DNA of 64,000 nucleotides from CBDHEY01 sp965262305 (GCA_965262305.1 CBDHEY010000004.1:1612001-1676000); one strand, 5' to 3'; positions 21,168-29,913 are shown, numbered from the stretch's first letter. Program-made: numbers and translations. Notes: generated by a model not told the origin, from the sequence alone.

Positions 21168-21211
21168 GCGCCCTCATTTTGTCGAGGGTCACCAATAAAC
21201 CTTTAGGCAAT

Positions 21212-21223
21212 TGTTCTTTAAAA
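21212..21223 (+). promoter_or_regulatory. boxA-like antitermination site in the S10 leader
   Basis: TGTTCTTTAAAA closely resembles the rrn boxA core (TGCTCTTTAACA), which binds NusB-S10. It lies in the short leader between the S10 promoter and rpsJ. A function in antitermination of the long S10 transcript is inference. Confidence 0.45.
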
Positions 21224-21242
21224 TGTTTGGAGTTTGGTTCAG

Positions 21243-21554
21243 ATGCAGGATCAACGTATACGAATTCGGCTTAAAGCTTTCGATCACAAGTTGATAGATG
21301 CTTCAGCAGCGGAAATTGTAGAAACCGCAAAACGCACTGGTGCGCAGATAAGAGGTCCTATTCCTCTTCCAACGCGCAAAGAGCGTTTTACTGTATTGAT
21401 TTCGCCTCACGTAAATAAAGATGCGCGAGATCAGTACGAGATTCGCACTTACAAAAGATTGCTCGATATTGTCGAGCCTACAGAAAAAACTGTAGATGCC
21501 TTAATGAAGCTGGATTTAGCAGCGGGTGTTGAGGTTCAAATTAGTCTGGGCTAG
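21243..21554 (+). CDS. rpsJ: 30S ribosomal protein S10 / NusE
   Basis: S10 is a 30S head protein and, as NusE, a partner of NusB and NusG in antitermination. The 103-residue product starts MQDQRIRIRLKAFDH and includes the GPIPLPTRKERFTVL loop. I prefer the ATG to a TTG three codons upstream because relatives start with MQ or MQNQ. The leader is only about 70 bases, shorter than the E. coli S10 leader where L4 acts. Confidence 0.97.
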   Translation: MQDQRIRIRLKAFDHKLIDASAAEIVETAKRTGAQIRGPIPLPTRKERFTVLISPHVNKDARDQYEIRTYKRLLDIVEPTEKTVDALMKLDLAAGVEVQISLG

Positions 21555-21655
21555 GGCTCCAATTACAGCTTTTTAGATTTTCTAAAAAGATCTGTGTAAC
21601 GCTCTGAAATGGGCGGCCGTAGTGGGTTAAAGCCCCGTACACTGAGAGGTTTACA

Positions 21656-22300
21656 ATGACAATTGGTATCGTCGGCCGGAAAAGCGGCATGACTCGTATT
21701 TTTACAGATGAAGGTTTGTCTGTTCCTGTTACCGTGATTGAGGCAGAGCCAAATCGCGTAACTCAAATAAAAAATGTTGAAACTGATGGCTACGCTGCTG
21801 TGCAGGTTACTGTTGGTGCGCGTAAATCCTCCCGTGTTAAAAAATCGTCAGCAGGTCATTATGCTAAAGCAGAGGCCGAAGCTGGCAGAGGTTTATGGGA
21901 ATTTCGTAACGAAGCTGGCGATGAGTTTGAAGTTGGTGCTTCGATTACTGTTGATGGATTTGAGGCGGGGCAGAAAGTGGATGTGACTGGCTCGTCAAAG
22001 GGTAAAGGTTTTGCTGGTGGTGTTAAGCGTTGGAATTTTAGAACGCAAGACGCTACACATGGTAACTCTTTGTCTCACCGTGCTCCGGGTTCGTTGGGGC
22101 AGTGTCAGACTCCTGGTCGTGTTTTTAAAGGTAAAAAGATGGCTGGGCACATGGGTGCAGAAAGAGTTACAACTCAGAATTTAGAAGTGGTTAAGGTCGA
22201 TGTTGAGCGTAATCTGATTCTTATTAAAGGGTCGGTGCCTGGAGCTCCAGGTGGGGATGTGATAATTCGTCCCGCAGTTAAAACGCGCAGCAACGGTTAA
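21656..22300 (+). CDS. rplC: 50S ribosomal protein L3
   Basis: L3 is a primary assembly protein close to the peptidyl transferase centre. The 214-residue product starts MTIGIVGRKSGMTRIF and carries the loop LGQCQTPGRVFKGKKMAGHMG, whose first glutamine is the known PrmB methylation site in relatives. GAGAGG precedes the ATG. The 101-base gap before it can form an AT-rich CTTTTTAG/CTAAAAAG hairpin. Confidence 0.97.
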   Translation: MTIGIVGRKSGMTRIFTDEGLSVPVTVIEAEPNRVTQIKNVETDGYAAVQVTVGARKSSRVKKSSAGHYAKAEAEAGRGLWEFRNEAGDEFEVGASITVDGFEAGQKVDVTGSSKGKGFAGGVKRWNFRTQDATHGNSLSHRAPGSLGQCQTPGRVFKGKKMAGHMGAERVTTQNLEVVKVDVERNLILIKGSVPGAPGGDVIIRPAVKTRSNG

Positions 22301-22320
22301 GTGTCCTAGGGGAGTCGACC

Positions 22321-22935
22321 ATGGAGTTAAATATAGCAACACCTCAAGGTGCAAAAGGTACGGTTGATGTATCTGAAGTAGCTTTTGGTAAAGAGTTTAA
22401 TCAAGATCTGGTGCATCAAGCTGTTGTTGCTTACATGGCAGCTTCGCGTCAAGGCAGTAAGGCGCAGAAGACTCGTTCAGATGTTTCCGGTGGCGGTAAA
22501 AAGCCTTGGCGTCAAAAAGGTACGGGTCGTGCGAGAGCTGGAACGATTAGAAGTCCTTTGTGGCGAACTGGTGGGGTGACCTTTGCAGCTCGCCCACGGG
22601 ATTTTGAGCAGAAGCTAAACAAGAAAATGTATCGTGCAGCTTTACGCTGCATAGTTTCCGAGTTGCATCGTCAAGAGCGTTTGGTTGTTGTTGAAGATTT
22701 TGATCTTGAAGCGCCAAAAACTAAAGGTTTGGTTCAGAAGCTCGCACAATACGATATTTCTAGAGCGTTGATCGTGTCAGAAGAGGTGAGTGAGAATTTG
22801 TATCTTGCTTCTAGAAACTTGCATAAAGTTGATGTTAGAGATGTGCAAGCGATCGATCCAGTGTCTTTGGTTGGGGCTGAGAAGGTGGTTTTTACTGTTG
22901 CAGCGATTAAAAAATTAGAGGAGGCACTGGTATGA
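22321..22935 (+). CDS. rplD: 50S ribosomal protein L4
   Basis: L4 lines the exit tunnel and in E. coli represses the S10 operon at transcription and translation. The 204-residue product has the tunnel loop with SGGGKKPWRQKGTGRARAG and RSPLWRTGGVTF. GGGGAG lies 8 bases before the ATG. Its end overlaps the rplW start by four bases (ATGA), so translation is coupled. Confidence 0.97.
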   Translation: MELNIATPQGAKGTVDVSEVAFGKEFNQDLVHQAVVAYMAASRQGSKAQKTRSDVSGGGKKPWRQKGTGRARAGTIRSPLWRTGGVTFAARPRDFEQKLNKKMYRAALRCIVSELHRQERLVVVEDFDLEAPKTKGLVQKLAQYDISRALIVSEEVSENLYLASRNLHKVDVRDVQAIDPVSLVGAEKVVFTVAAIKKLEEALV

Positions 22936-23231
22936 ACCAAGAGCGGTTATACAAGGTGATTCTTGGTCCTGTTGTTTCGGAGAAGTCCGCAATTGTTACA
23001 GAGCTTTCAAACCAGGTTGTATTGAAAGTTTTACGTGATGCGGATAAAAGCGAGATTCGTGCAGCAGTTGAAAAAATGTTCGATGTGAAAGTCGAAAATG
23101 TTCGAGTCCTTAATGTTAAGGGAAAAACCAAGCGTACACGTTATGGTATGGGTAAGCGTAATGATTGGAAAAAAGCTTACGTCCGTCTCGAGCAGGGTCA
23201 TGAAATCGATTTTGCCGTAGGGGAGATGTGA
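22932..23231 (+). CDS. rplW: 50S ribosomal protein L23
   Basis: L23 sits at the tunnel exit and is the docking site for SRP and trigger factor. The 99-residue product starts MNQERLYKVILGPVVSEKS, a standard L23 opening, and ends in a short helix. It overlaps rplD by four bases and precedes rplB by three. Confidence 0.96.
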   Translation: MNQERLYKVILGPVVSEKSAIVTELSNQVVLKVLRDADKSEIRAAVEKMFDVKVENVRVLNVKGKTKRTRYGMGKRNDWKKAYVRLEQGHEIDFAVGEM

Positions 23232-23234
23232 TAA

Positions 23235-24062
23235 ATGCCTTTAATTAAAAGAAAACCCACATCGGCCGGTCGGCGATTTGTTGTCAGTGTTGTTAATCCG
23301 GATTTGCATAAGGGTCAGCCTTACGCACCATTGTTAGAAAAAAAATCAAAGTCTGGCGGTCGTAACAATAATGGCCGTATTACGACTAGGCATGTTGGTG
23401 GTGGGCACAAGCAGCATTACCGTGTAATTGATTTTAAAAGAAATAAAGATGGGATTCCGGCCAAGGTAGAGCGGCTGGAATACGACCCGAATCGCAGTGC
23501 GAATATTGCGCTAGTTTGTTATGCCGATGGTGAGCGAAGATATATTATTGCGCCTAAAGGTTTGTCTGCAGGTGACGTTGTTGAAAGTGGTGAGCGTGCT
23601 CCTATTAAGTTGGGTAATACGCTTCCATTAAGAAACGTACCTGTGGGTAGTGTGATTCACTGTATTGAATTAAAGCCGGGTAAAGGAGCGCAAATTGCGC
23701 GATCTGCAGGAACTTCAGTTCAGTTAATCGCTAGAGAAGGTCGTCATGTTACATTGCGTCTTCGTAGCGGCGAAATGCGTAAAGTTTTGGCTGAGTGCCG
23801 AGCGACGTTGGGGCAGGTTTCGAATCCCGAGCATAACCTTCGTTCGTTAGGTAAGGCTGGTGCTTCGAGATGGCGTGGAGTAAGACCTACAGTTAGAGGT
23901 GTTGCGATGAACCCGGTCGATCACCCTCATGGTGGTGGTGAAGGTCGTACTTCGGGAGGGCGTCATCCGATATCTCCTTGGGGTACACCAACTAAAGGTT
24001 ACAAGACGCGTAAGAATAAGCGTACAGACAATATGATTGTACGTCGTCGTGGTAAGAAGTAA
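23235..24062 (+). CDS. rplB: 50S ribosomal protein L2
   Basis: L2 is a conserved protein of the peptidyl transferase region and inter-subunit bridge B7b. The 275-residue product carries GRNNNGRITTRHVGGGHKQ near the N-terminus and the invariant MNPVDHPHGGGEGR segment with the functional histidine. Length matches the family. Confidence 0.97.
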   Translation: MPLIKRKPTSAGRRFVVSVVNPDLHKGQPYAPLLEKKSKSGGRNNNGRITTRHVGGGHKQHYRVIDFKRNKDGIPAKVERLEYDPNRSANIALVCYADGERRYIIAPKGLSAGDVVESGERAPIKLGNTLPLRNVPVGSVIHCIELKPGKGAQIARSAGTSVQLIAREGRHVTLRLRSGEMRKVLAECRATLGQVSNPEHNLRSLGKAGASRWRGVRPTVRGVAMNPVDHPHGGGEGRTSGGRHPISPWGTPTKGYKTRKNKRTDNMIVRRRGKK

Positions 24063-24090
24063 CGACGGCTAAATTAGAGAGGATAGCATA

Positions 24091-24366
24091 GTGCCACGTT
24101 CGCTGAAGAAAGGCCCGTTTATTGATCATCACCTTATTAAAAAGGTGGAGGTTGCAGTTGAAAAGAATGATAGGAAGCCGATAAAGACATGGTCCCGTCG
24201 TTCAATGATTTTGCCTGAAATGGTTGGTTTAACGATTGCTGTGCATAATGGTCGTCAGCATGTACCAGTTTTGGTGAATGAAGAGATGGTTGGTCACAAG
24301 TTAGGTGAGTTTGCCGTAACGCGTACTTATCGCGGACATGTTGCAGACAAAAAAGCGAAGCGCTAA
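24091..24366 (+). CDS. rpsS: 30S ribosomal protein S19
   Basis: S19 binds 16S rRNA in the head next to S13. The 91-residue product starts with the conserved PRSLKKGPFIDHHL after a GTG start codon. GAGAGGATAG precedes it. The RRSMILPEMVG and EFAVTRTYRGH segments are typical. Confidence 0.97.
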   Translation: MPRSLKKGPFIDHHLIKKVEVAVEKNDRKPIKTWSRRSMILPEMVGLTIAVHNGRQHVPVLVNEEMVGHKLGEFAVTRTYRGHVADKKAKR

Positions 24367-24380
24367 TTCGGAGTATGACG

Positions 24381-24713
24381 ATGGAAGTAGCAGCTAAATT
24401 AAAAGGGGCTGGATTGTCAGCTCAAAAAGCACGCTTAGTGGCAGACCAGATTAGAGGTAAGTCAGTAGAAGATGCGCTAGACGTTTTAACGTTTAGTTCT
24501 CGTAAAGGCGCTGCGATAGTTAAAAAAGTTTTAGAGTCAGCGATAGCAAATGCCGAGCACAATGAAGGGGCAGACGTTGACGAGTTGACAGTGTCAACGA
24601 TTTTTGTTGACGAAGGGACGACTATGAAACGTATTCGTCCAAGAGCGAAGGGTCGAGCAGATCGTATCCTTAAAAGAACTTGCCATATAACAGTAAAAGT
24701 TGCGGATCAGTAA
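24381..24713 (+). CDS. rplV: 50S ribosomal protein L22
   Basis: L22 reaches into the exit tunnel. The 110-residue product has SAQKARLVADQIRGK and the C-terminal beta hairpin KRIRPRAKGRADRILKRT, the macrolide-sensitive loop, without deletion. An ATG two codons upstream is one base after GGAG and cannot use it, so the ATG giving MEVAAKLKG is preferred. Confidence 0.96.
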   Translation: MEVAAKLKGAGLSAQKARLVADQIRGKSVEDALDVLTFSSRKGAAIVKKVLESAIANAEHNEGADVDELTVSTIFVDEGTTMKRIRPRAKGRADRILKRTCHITVKVADQ

Positions 24714-24725
24714 GAGAGCGGACTT

Positions 24726-25412
24726 ATGGGTCAAAAAGTACATCCAACAGGAATTCGTCTAGGAATTGTAAAGCGTCACACCTCTACATGGTTTGCTAGC
24801 AAAGGTGAATATGCTGACAAGCTAAATGCAGATATCGAAGTGCGTGCGTTTTTACAAAAAACCCTAGAGCATGCGTCAGTCAGTCGTGTTGACATCGAAC
24901 GTCCTGCGAATACTGCGAGAGTGACTATTCACACCGCTCGTCCTGGTATTGTCATCGGTAAAAAAGGCGAAGATGTTGAAAAGTTGCGTGCTCAATTGTC
25001 CAAAAAAATGGGTGTGCCGGTTCATATCAATATTGAAGAGATTCGCAAGCCAGATTTAGACGCAGCATTAGCGGCTCAGAGCGTTGCCTCACAGCTAGAA
25101 CGTCGAGTTATGTTTCGTCGAGCAATGAAAAGAGCTGTTCAGAATGCGATGCGTCAAGGCGCAGAAGGTGTAAAAATTCAGGTGAGTGGTCGCTTGGGTG
25201 GTGCTGAGATCGCTCGTGCAGAATGGTATAGGGAGGGTAGAGTGCCTCTTCATACGCTTCGAGCTGATATTGATTACGCTACAGCCGAAGCGCTCACCAC
25301 CTACGGTATCATTGGTGTTAAAGTCTGGATCTTTAAGGGTGAGGTTATTGGTGGCTTAGAAGAAGTTGAAGCGAGCCAAAAGAAAAAGAATAGTAACACC
25401 AAGACTAAGTAA
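24726..25412 (+). CDS. rpsC: 30S ribosomal protein S3
   Basis: S3 lines the mRNA entry channel and has helicase activity with S4. The 228-residue product starts MGQKVHPTGIRLGIV and has a KH domain with the GKKG loop (IVIGKKGEDVEKLR), then the RRAMKRAVQNAMRQG segment. The C-terminal tail is lysine- and asparagine-rich. It begins 12 bases after rplV. Confidence 0.97.
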   Translation: MGQKVHPTGIRLGIVKRHTSTWFASKGEYADKLNADIEVRAFLQKTLEHASVSRVDIERPANTARVTIHTARPGIVIGKKGEDVEKLRAQLSKKMGVPVHINIEEIRKPDLDAALAAQSVASQLERRVMFRRAMKRAVQNAMRQGAEGVKIQVSGRLGGAEIARAEWYREGRVPLHTLRADIDYATAEALTTYGIIGVKVWIFKGEVIGGLEEVEASQKKKNSNTKTK

Positions 25413-25463
25413 CAAGTTAAGTAAGTTATTTAAAGTTAGCGAAAGTTAAAAAGGGTTAAGCGA

Positions 25464-25877
25464 ATGCTGCAGCCAAAAAGAACAAAGTTCCGTAAACAGC
25501 ATACTGGTAGAAACAAGGGTTTAGCCCTTCGTGGTTCTAAAGTGAGCTTTGGTGAATATGGGTTGAAATGTACTGGGCGAGGGCGCATTACTGCGCGTCA
25601 AATTGAGGCGGCGCGGCGTGCGATTACAAGGCACATTAAGCGTGGTGGAAAGATCTGGATTCGAGTGTTTCCTGATAAGCCTATTACAGAAAAACCTTTA
25701 GAAGTTCGTCAAGGTAAAGGTAAAGGTAACGTTGAATATTGGGTTGCACAAGTGCAGCCAGGAAAAGTGCTCTACGAAATGGAAGGTGTGTCTGAAGAGT
25801 TGGCTCGTGAAGCATTTGCTTTAGGAGCGGCAAAACTTCCTATAAGTACTGCCTTTGTTAAGAGATCGGTAATGTGA
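25464..25877 (+). CDS. rplP: 50S ribosomal protein L16
   Basis: L16 contacts A-site tRNA. The 137-residue product starts MLQPKRTKFRKQHTGRNKG and has ARRAITRHIKRGGKIWIRVFP and the KGKGNVEYWVA segment. It ends in TGATG, overlapping the rpmC start by one base. Confidence 0.97.
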   Translation: MLQPKRTKFRKQHTGRNKGLALRGSKVSFGEYGLKCTGRGRITARQIEAARRAITRHIKRGGKIWIRVFPDKPITEKPLEVRQGKGKGNVEYWVAQVQPGKVLYEMEGVSEELAREAFALGAAKLPISTAFVKRSVM

Positions 25878-26068
25878 TGAAAGCGAAAGAACTCAGCGAT
25901 AAAAGTGTAGAAGAGTTGAACGAAGAATTGCTATCACAATTGGACGCGCAATTTAAACTTCGCATGCAGCAATCTACTGGGCAAGTAAATCAAACGCATT
26001 TGTTAAAGCAAACGCGTCGAGATATTGCAAGAATCAAAACTGTACTGCGTCAAAAGGCGGATAAATAA
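25877..26068 (+). CDS. rpmC: 50S ribosomal protein L29
   Basis: L29 is a two-helix protein by the tunnel exit. The 63-residue product starts MKAKELSDKSVEELNEEL and has the conserved RRDIARIKTVL motif. Its ATG overlaps the rplP stop by one base; a GTG one codon earlier is less likely. Confidence 0.95.
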   Translation: MKAKELSDKSVEELNEELLSQLDAQFKLRMQQSTGQVNQTHLLKQTRRDIARIKTVLRQKADK

Positions 26069-26070
26069 AG

Positions 26071-26337
26071 ATGGCTGAAGCAGAAAAGTTAGTAAGAACT
26101 TTGTCGGGTAAAGTAGTAAGCGACAAGATGGATAAGACCGTTGTTGTATTGATTGAACGTCGTGTTAAGCATCCTATTTACGGCAAATATGTGAGTAAGT
26201 CTTCTAAATTGAAAGCTCACGATGAAAAGAACGAATGCAAGATTGGCGATGTAGTGACAATCGCAGAAGCTCGTCCACTTTCGAAAACTAAGTCTTGGAC
26301 TTTAGTAAAGATAGACGAACGCGCAACAGTAATTTAG
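26071..26337 (+). CDS. rpsQ: 30S ribosomal protein S17
   Basis: S17 binds the lower body of 16S rRNA and helps early assembly. The 88-residue product has the OB-fold signature SDKMDKTVVVLIERRVKHPIYGKY split over residues 16-39 and the C-terminal ARPLSKTKSW. It starts two bases after rpmC. Confidence 0.96.
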   Translation: MAEAEKLVRTLSGKVVSDKMDKTVVVLIERRVKHPIYGKYVSKSSKLKAHDEKNECKIGDVVTIAEARPLSKTKSWTLVKIDERATVI

Positions 26338-26375
26338 AGATAAATCTCAAGATAAGGTTTTAGTGGAGTTAAGCG

Positions 26376-26744
26376 ATGATACAAACTCAATCCTATTTGG
26401 ACGTAGCAGATAATAGCGGTGCACGTCGCGTTATGTGTATAAAAGTACTGGGTGGCTCTCATCGTCGTTATGCTCGAGTCGGAGACATCATCAAAGTAAC
26501 AGTTAAAGAAGCGATACCACGCGGTAAGGTTAAGAAAGGCCAAGTATCTTTAGCGGTTGTAGTTAGAACCAAAAAAGGTGTACGTCGTCAGGATGGGTCA
26601 CTAATTAGTTTTGATGACAATGCAGCTGTGCTGTTGAATAGCCAGGAAGCGCCAATAGGAACGCGTATATTCGGTCCTGTGACTCGTGAGTTACGCGGTG
26701 AGAAATTCATGAAGATTATTTCTTTAGCGCCTGAAGTTTTGTAG
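26376..26744 (+). CDS. rplN: 50S ribosomal protein L14
   Basis: L14 forms bridge B8 and is the RsfS binding site. The 122-residue product starts MIQTQSYLDVADNSGARR and has the conserved IKEAIPRGKVKKGQ-type segment (VKEAIPRGKVKKG) and the FGPVTRELR end. TGGAG precedes the ATG. This is the usual first gene of the spc operon, but no promoter is visible in the 38 bases before it, so it continues the S10 transcript. Confidence 0.97.
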   Translation: MIQTQSYLDVADNSGARRVMCIKVLGGSHRRYARVGDIIKVTVKEAIPRGKVKKGQVSLAVVVRTKKGVRRQDGSLISFDDNAAVLLNSQEAPIGTRIFGPVTRELRGEKFMKIISLAPEVL

Positions 26745-26772
26745 TTCAGGTCAAAAAGATAGGAACAAATTT

Positions 26773-27090
26773 ATGAAAAAGATAAAGCGAGATGACGAAG
26801 TAATCGTTATAGCCGGCCGTGATAAAGGCAAGCGCGGCAAGGTGACCCGTGTTTTGGCTGACGATAGACTTATCGTTTCTGGAATTCAGATGGTTAAAAA
26901 GCATCAAAAACCAAACCCACAGCTTGGAGTTCAGGGCGGAATTGTTGAGAAAGAATCTCCGATTCAAATCTCGAATGTTGCGATATATAACCCTAATACG
27001 AATAAAGCGGATCGCGTTGGAATTAAGGTTTTAGAAGATTCAAGCAAGATTAGAATATTCAAATCTAACGGCGAAGCGATCGACGCTTAA
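26773..27090 (+). CDS. rplX: 50S ribosomal protein L24
   Basis: L24 initiates large-subunit assembly. The 105-residue product has an N-terminal KOW motif (DEVIVIAGRDKGKRGKVTRV) and the conserved HQKPNPQLGVQGGIVEKE segment. In E. coli S8 represses the spc operon by binding the rplX-rplE junction; I did not identify that structure here. Confidence 0.96.
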   Translation: MKKIKRDDEVIVIAGRDKGKRGKVTRVLADDRLIVSGIQMVKKHQKPNPQLGVQGGIVEKESPIQISNVAIYNPNTNKADRVGIKVLEDSSKIRIFKSNGEAIDA

Positions 27091-27103
27091 GTGAGTAACA
27101 GTG

Positions 27104-27643
27104 ATGGCTAGGCTAAAAGAAGTTTATACAAAAGATATCGCTCCACAACTCAAAACAGAATTGAGTTTGGAGAATGTTATGGAGATCCCAAGGATAACCA
27201 AAATTACGCTGAATATGGGTGTTGGTGAAGCTTTAGCAGACAAAAAAGCTTTAGAAAACGCTGTGGCAGACATGGAAAAGATCGCTGGACAAAAACCAGT
27301 AATTACTAAAGCAAGAAAATCAATTGCAGGTTTTAAAGTTCGTGAAGGCTGGCCAATTGGATGTAAAGTGACATTACGTCGTGAAAAAATGTACGAGTTT
27401 TTGGACAGATTAATAAGTATCTCGATCCCACGTATTCGCGATTTTAGGGGCGTCAGTCCTAAGCAGTTTGACGGACGTGGAAATTTTTCGATGGGTGTTA
27501 ACGAACAAATTATCTTCCCTGAGATTGATTACGATAAAGTAGACAAATTGCGTGGTTTAGATATTTGTATTTCAACTACTGCAAAAAATGATGACGAAGG
27601 TCGAGCTTTGTTAAAAGCGTTTAACTTTCCGTTTAAAGGCTAA
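27104..27643 (+). CDS. rplE: 50S ribosomal protein L5
   Basis: L5 binds 5S rRNA and contacts P-site tRNA. The 179-residue product starts MARLKEVYTKDIAPQL and contains GQKPVITKARKSIAGFKVREG and RIRDFRGVSPKQFDGRGN segments. I chose the ATG over an adjacent upstream GTG. The ribosome site (GAG) is weak, as for many coupled genes. Confidence 0.97.
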   Translation: MARLKEVYTKDIAPQLKTELSLENVMEIPRITKITLNMGVGEALADKKALENAVADMEKIAGQKPVITKARKSIAGFKVREGWPIGCKVTLRREKMYEFLDRLISISIPRIRDFRGVSPKQFDGRGNFSMGVNEQIIFPEIDYDKVDKLRGLDICISTTAKNDDEGRALLKAFNFPFKG

Positions 27644-27658
27644 AAAGGGTTTTTAATA

Positions 27659-27964
27659 ATGGCAAAGAAATCAATGATCGCCCGAGAGGCAAAGCGAGCA
27701 AAACTTGCTGCAAAGTATGCGGACAAACGAGCAGCTTTGAAAGAAACTATTTTAAGTGCAGAGTCTTCGGACGATGACATCTGGGAAGCCAGTATAAAAT
27801 TGCAAAAGCTTCCTCGTGACTCTAGCTTGTCTCGTAAGCAGCGTCGTTGTCGTGTCACGGGGCGTCCTCACGGCGTATATCGCAAGTTTGGTTTATGCCG
27901 TAACAAATTGCGTGAAGCTGCGATGCGCGGTGATGTGCCCGGCCTAGTTAAAGCTAGCTGGTAA
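27659..27964 (+). CDS. rpsN: 30S ribosomal protein S14 (zinc-free form)
   Basis: S14 binds the 30S head. The 101-residue product has the C-terminal CRVTGRPHGVYRKFGLCRNKLRE region but lacks the two CxxC pairs of the short zinc form, so it is the zinc-independent (C-minus) type. It starts MAKKSMIAREAKR. Confidence 0.96.
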   Translation: MAKKSMIAREAKRAKLAAKYADKRAALKETILSAESSDDDIWEASIKLQKLPRDSSLSRKQRRCRVTGRPHGVYRKFGLCRNKLREAAMRGDVPGLVKASW

Positions 27965-27987
27965 GCGTGTAGATAGGAATTAAATAT

Positions 27988-28380
27988 ATGAGTATGCAAG
28001 ATCCATTAGCTGACATGTTAACTAGAATCAGAAATGCGCAGATGGTTGGTAAAACAACAGTTACTATGCCTTCATCTAATTTAAAAAAGAGTGTGGCTGA
28101 TGTTTTGGCTTCAGAAGGTTATGTCGGCGGCGTAGCGGTTTCAGATTCAGTCAAGCCAGAACTCACGATTGATTTAAAGTATTTCGAAGGAAAGCCGGTT
28201 ATTGCTGAGTTAGATAGATATAGCCGACCAGGGTTACGTGCCTATGCTGGTAAAAATGAACTGCCTAAGGTGCGAGGCGGGTTAGGTGTTGCGATCGTAT
28301 CTACGAGTAAAGGTGTAATGACAGATCGGGCTGCTAGAGCACAAGGCGTTGGCGGCGAAGTACTTTGCACAGTATTTTAA
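27988..28380 (+). CDS. rpsH: 30S ribosomal protein S8
   Basis: S8 binds the centre of 16S rRNA and is the spc-operon repressor in E. coli. The 130-residue product starts MSMQDPLADMLTRIRNAQ and ends with the conserved GGLGVAIVSTSKGVMTDR region and GEVLCTVF. Confidence 0.97.
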   Translation: MSMQDPLADMLTRIRNAQMVGKTTVTMPSSNLKKSVADVLASEGYVGGVAVSDSVKPELTIDLKYFEGKPVIAELDRYSRPGLRAYAGKNELPKVRGGLGVAIVSTSKGVMTDRAARAQGVGGEVLCTVF

Positions 28381-28434
28381 ATTTTATAAAGGCGAATTAA
28401 ATACTCTTTTAGCGAGTGTTCGAGAGAAAAAATT

Positions 28435-28968
28435 ATGTCACGCGTAGCGAATAGCCCCGTTGAATTGCCATCTGGTGTAGACATCAAACTTGATGGTCAA
28501 AATATTACAGTGAAAGGTAGTAAAACTAGTCTTTCATTGGCGATTCACGATAGTGTCGAAGTTAAGCAAGATGAAAAGGTGCTTAAGTTCGCGGCGAAAG
28601 ATGGTTCAAAGTCTTCAAGAGCTCAGGCTGGTACTGCAAGGGCTCTAGTGAATAATATGGTTAAAGGTGTCAGTGCTGGCTTTGAGAAAAAGCTCATATT
28701 AAATGGTGTTGGTTATCGTGCAAAAGCATCTGGCAAGGTGTTGAATTTGACTCTAGGGTTTTCGCATCCAATCGATTATCAATTACCTGAAGGTGTTACG
28801 GCAGAGACTCCTAGCCAAACTGAAATCGTTTTGAAAAGTGCAGATAAACAGCTGCTAGGACAAGCAGCTTCTGAGGTGCGAGCATTTCGTCCTCCAGAGC
28901 CTTATAAAGGTAAAGGTGTTAAGTATTCAGACGAGTATGTTCGTCGTAAAGATGCTAAGAAGAAATAA
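28435..28968 (+). CDS. rplF: 50S ribosomal protein L6
   Basis: L6 lies near the sarcin-ricin loop. The 177-residue product starts MSRVANSPVELPSGV and ends with RPPEPYKGKGVKYSDEYVRRK, the family signature. Duplicate alpha/beta domains are indicated by length. GAGAG precedes the ATG. Confidence 0.97.
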   Translation: MSRVANSPVELPSGVDIKLDGQNITVKGSKTSLSLAIHDSVEVKQDEKVLKFAAKDGSKSSRAQAGTARALVNNMVKGVSAGFEKKLILNGVGYRAKASGKVLNLTLGFSHPIDYQLPEGVTAETPSQTEIVLKSADKQLLGQAASEVRAFRPPEPYKGKGVKYSDEYVRRKDAKKK

Positions 28969-29006
28969 TTAGTTTAAATACTAATTTTAAACCAGGTTTT
29001 AGAAAT

Positions 29007-29357
29007 ATGAACGCAAAGAAAAAATCAAGATTACGACGTGCTGCAAAGTCTCGCGCAAAAATAAAAGAGTTGCGTGAAACACGTCTCTGCGTAAATCGTA
29101 CTCCTCGTCATATTTACGCTCAAATTATAGAAGCTGGCGGAGCCAAGGTGATTGCAAGTGCATCAACACTTGATAAAGGTGTTTCTTGTGAAAAAACGGG
29201 TAATGCTGAAGCGGCTGTTGCGGTAGGTAAGCTTATCGCAGAACGGGCAAAAGAAGCGGGAATCGAACGAGTAGCTTTTGATCGAAGCGGTTTTAAATAT
29301 CACGGTCGCATTAAAGCGCTAGCTGATGCTGCTCGCGAAAGTGGCTTAGAATTTTAA
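29007..29357 (+). CDS. rplR: 50S ribosomal protein L18
   Basis: L18 binds 5S rRNA together with L5. The 116-residue product has a very basic N-terminus (NAKKKSRLRRAAKSRAKI), the RHIYAQII segment and the C-terminal FDRSGFKYHGRIKALADAARE signature. It lies between rplF and rpsE, as in other spc operons. Confidence 0.97.
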   Translation: MNAKKKSRLRRAAKSRAKIKELRETRLCVNRTPRHIYAQIIEAGGAKVIASASTLDKGVSCEKTGNAEAAVAVGKLIAERAKEAGIERVAFDRSGFKYHGRIKALADAARESGLEF

Positions 29358-29367
29358 AGGTTGAATT

Positions 29368-29880
29368 ATGTCGCAAAATACCAATAAAGAAGAAAGTACG
29401 GCCGAAGGTTTACAAGAAAAGTTAGTTCAAGTTAACCGTGTTGCGAAAACGGTAAAAGGTGGTCGTATATTTGGTTTCACTGCTTTGACCGTGGTCGGCG
29501 ATGGCAATGGTAAAGTGGGATTTGGGCGTGGTAAGGCACGAGAGGTTCCAATAGCCATACAAAAAGCAATGGAAGCTGCTCGCAGAAACATGGTGCAAGT
29601 TGAATTAAATGGTGACACGATTCAGTACCCTACTAAAGGTGTACATTCATCTTCAAAGGTATACATGCAGCCAGCATCGCCAGGTACCGGAGTAATTGCA
29701 GGCGGCGCTATGCGTGCAGTGTTTGAGATAGCTGGCGTACAGAATGTTTTAGCTAAGTGTTATGGCTCTACAAACCCAGTAAATGTGGTTAGAGCAACAT
29801 TTAAAGCGTTAGCGCAAATGGCATCACCAGAGCAAGTTGCAGCTAAGCGTGGCAAAACTGTAGACGAAATTATTAATTAA
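29368..29880 (+). CDS. rpsE: 30S ribosomal protein S5
   Basis: S5 affects accuracy and mRNA unwinding. The 170-residue product has the double-stranded RNA-binding N-terminal domain with VNRVAKTVKGGRIFGFTAL and GNGKVGFGRGKAREVP, and the GTGVIAGGAMRAVFE region. The loop where spectinomycin-resistance changes occur (VKGGR) is wild type. Confidence 0.97.
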   Translation: MSQNTNKEESTAEGLQEKLVQVNRVAKTVKGGRIFGFTALTVVGDGNGKVGFGRGKAREVPIAIQKAMEAARRNMVQVELNGDTIQYPTKGVHSSSKVYMQPASPGTGVIAGGAMRAVFEIAGVQNVLAKCYGSTNPVNVVRATFKALAQMASPEQVAAKRGKTVDEIIN

Positions 29881-29913
29881 TCGAAGTGTTTTATCGGTTA
29901 TTAGGTAAATACC

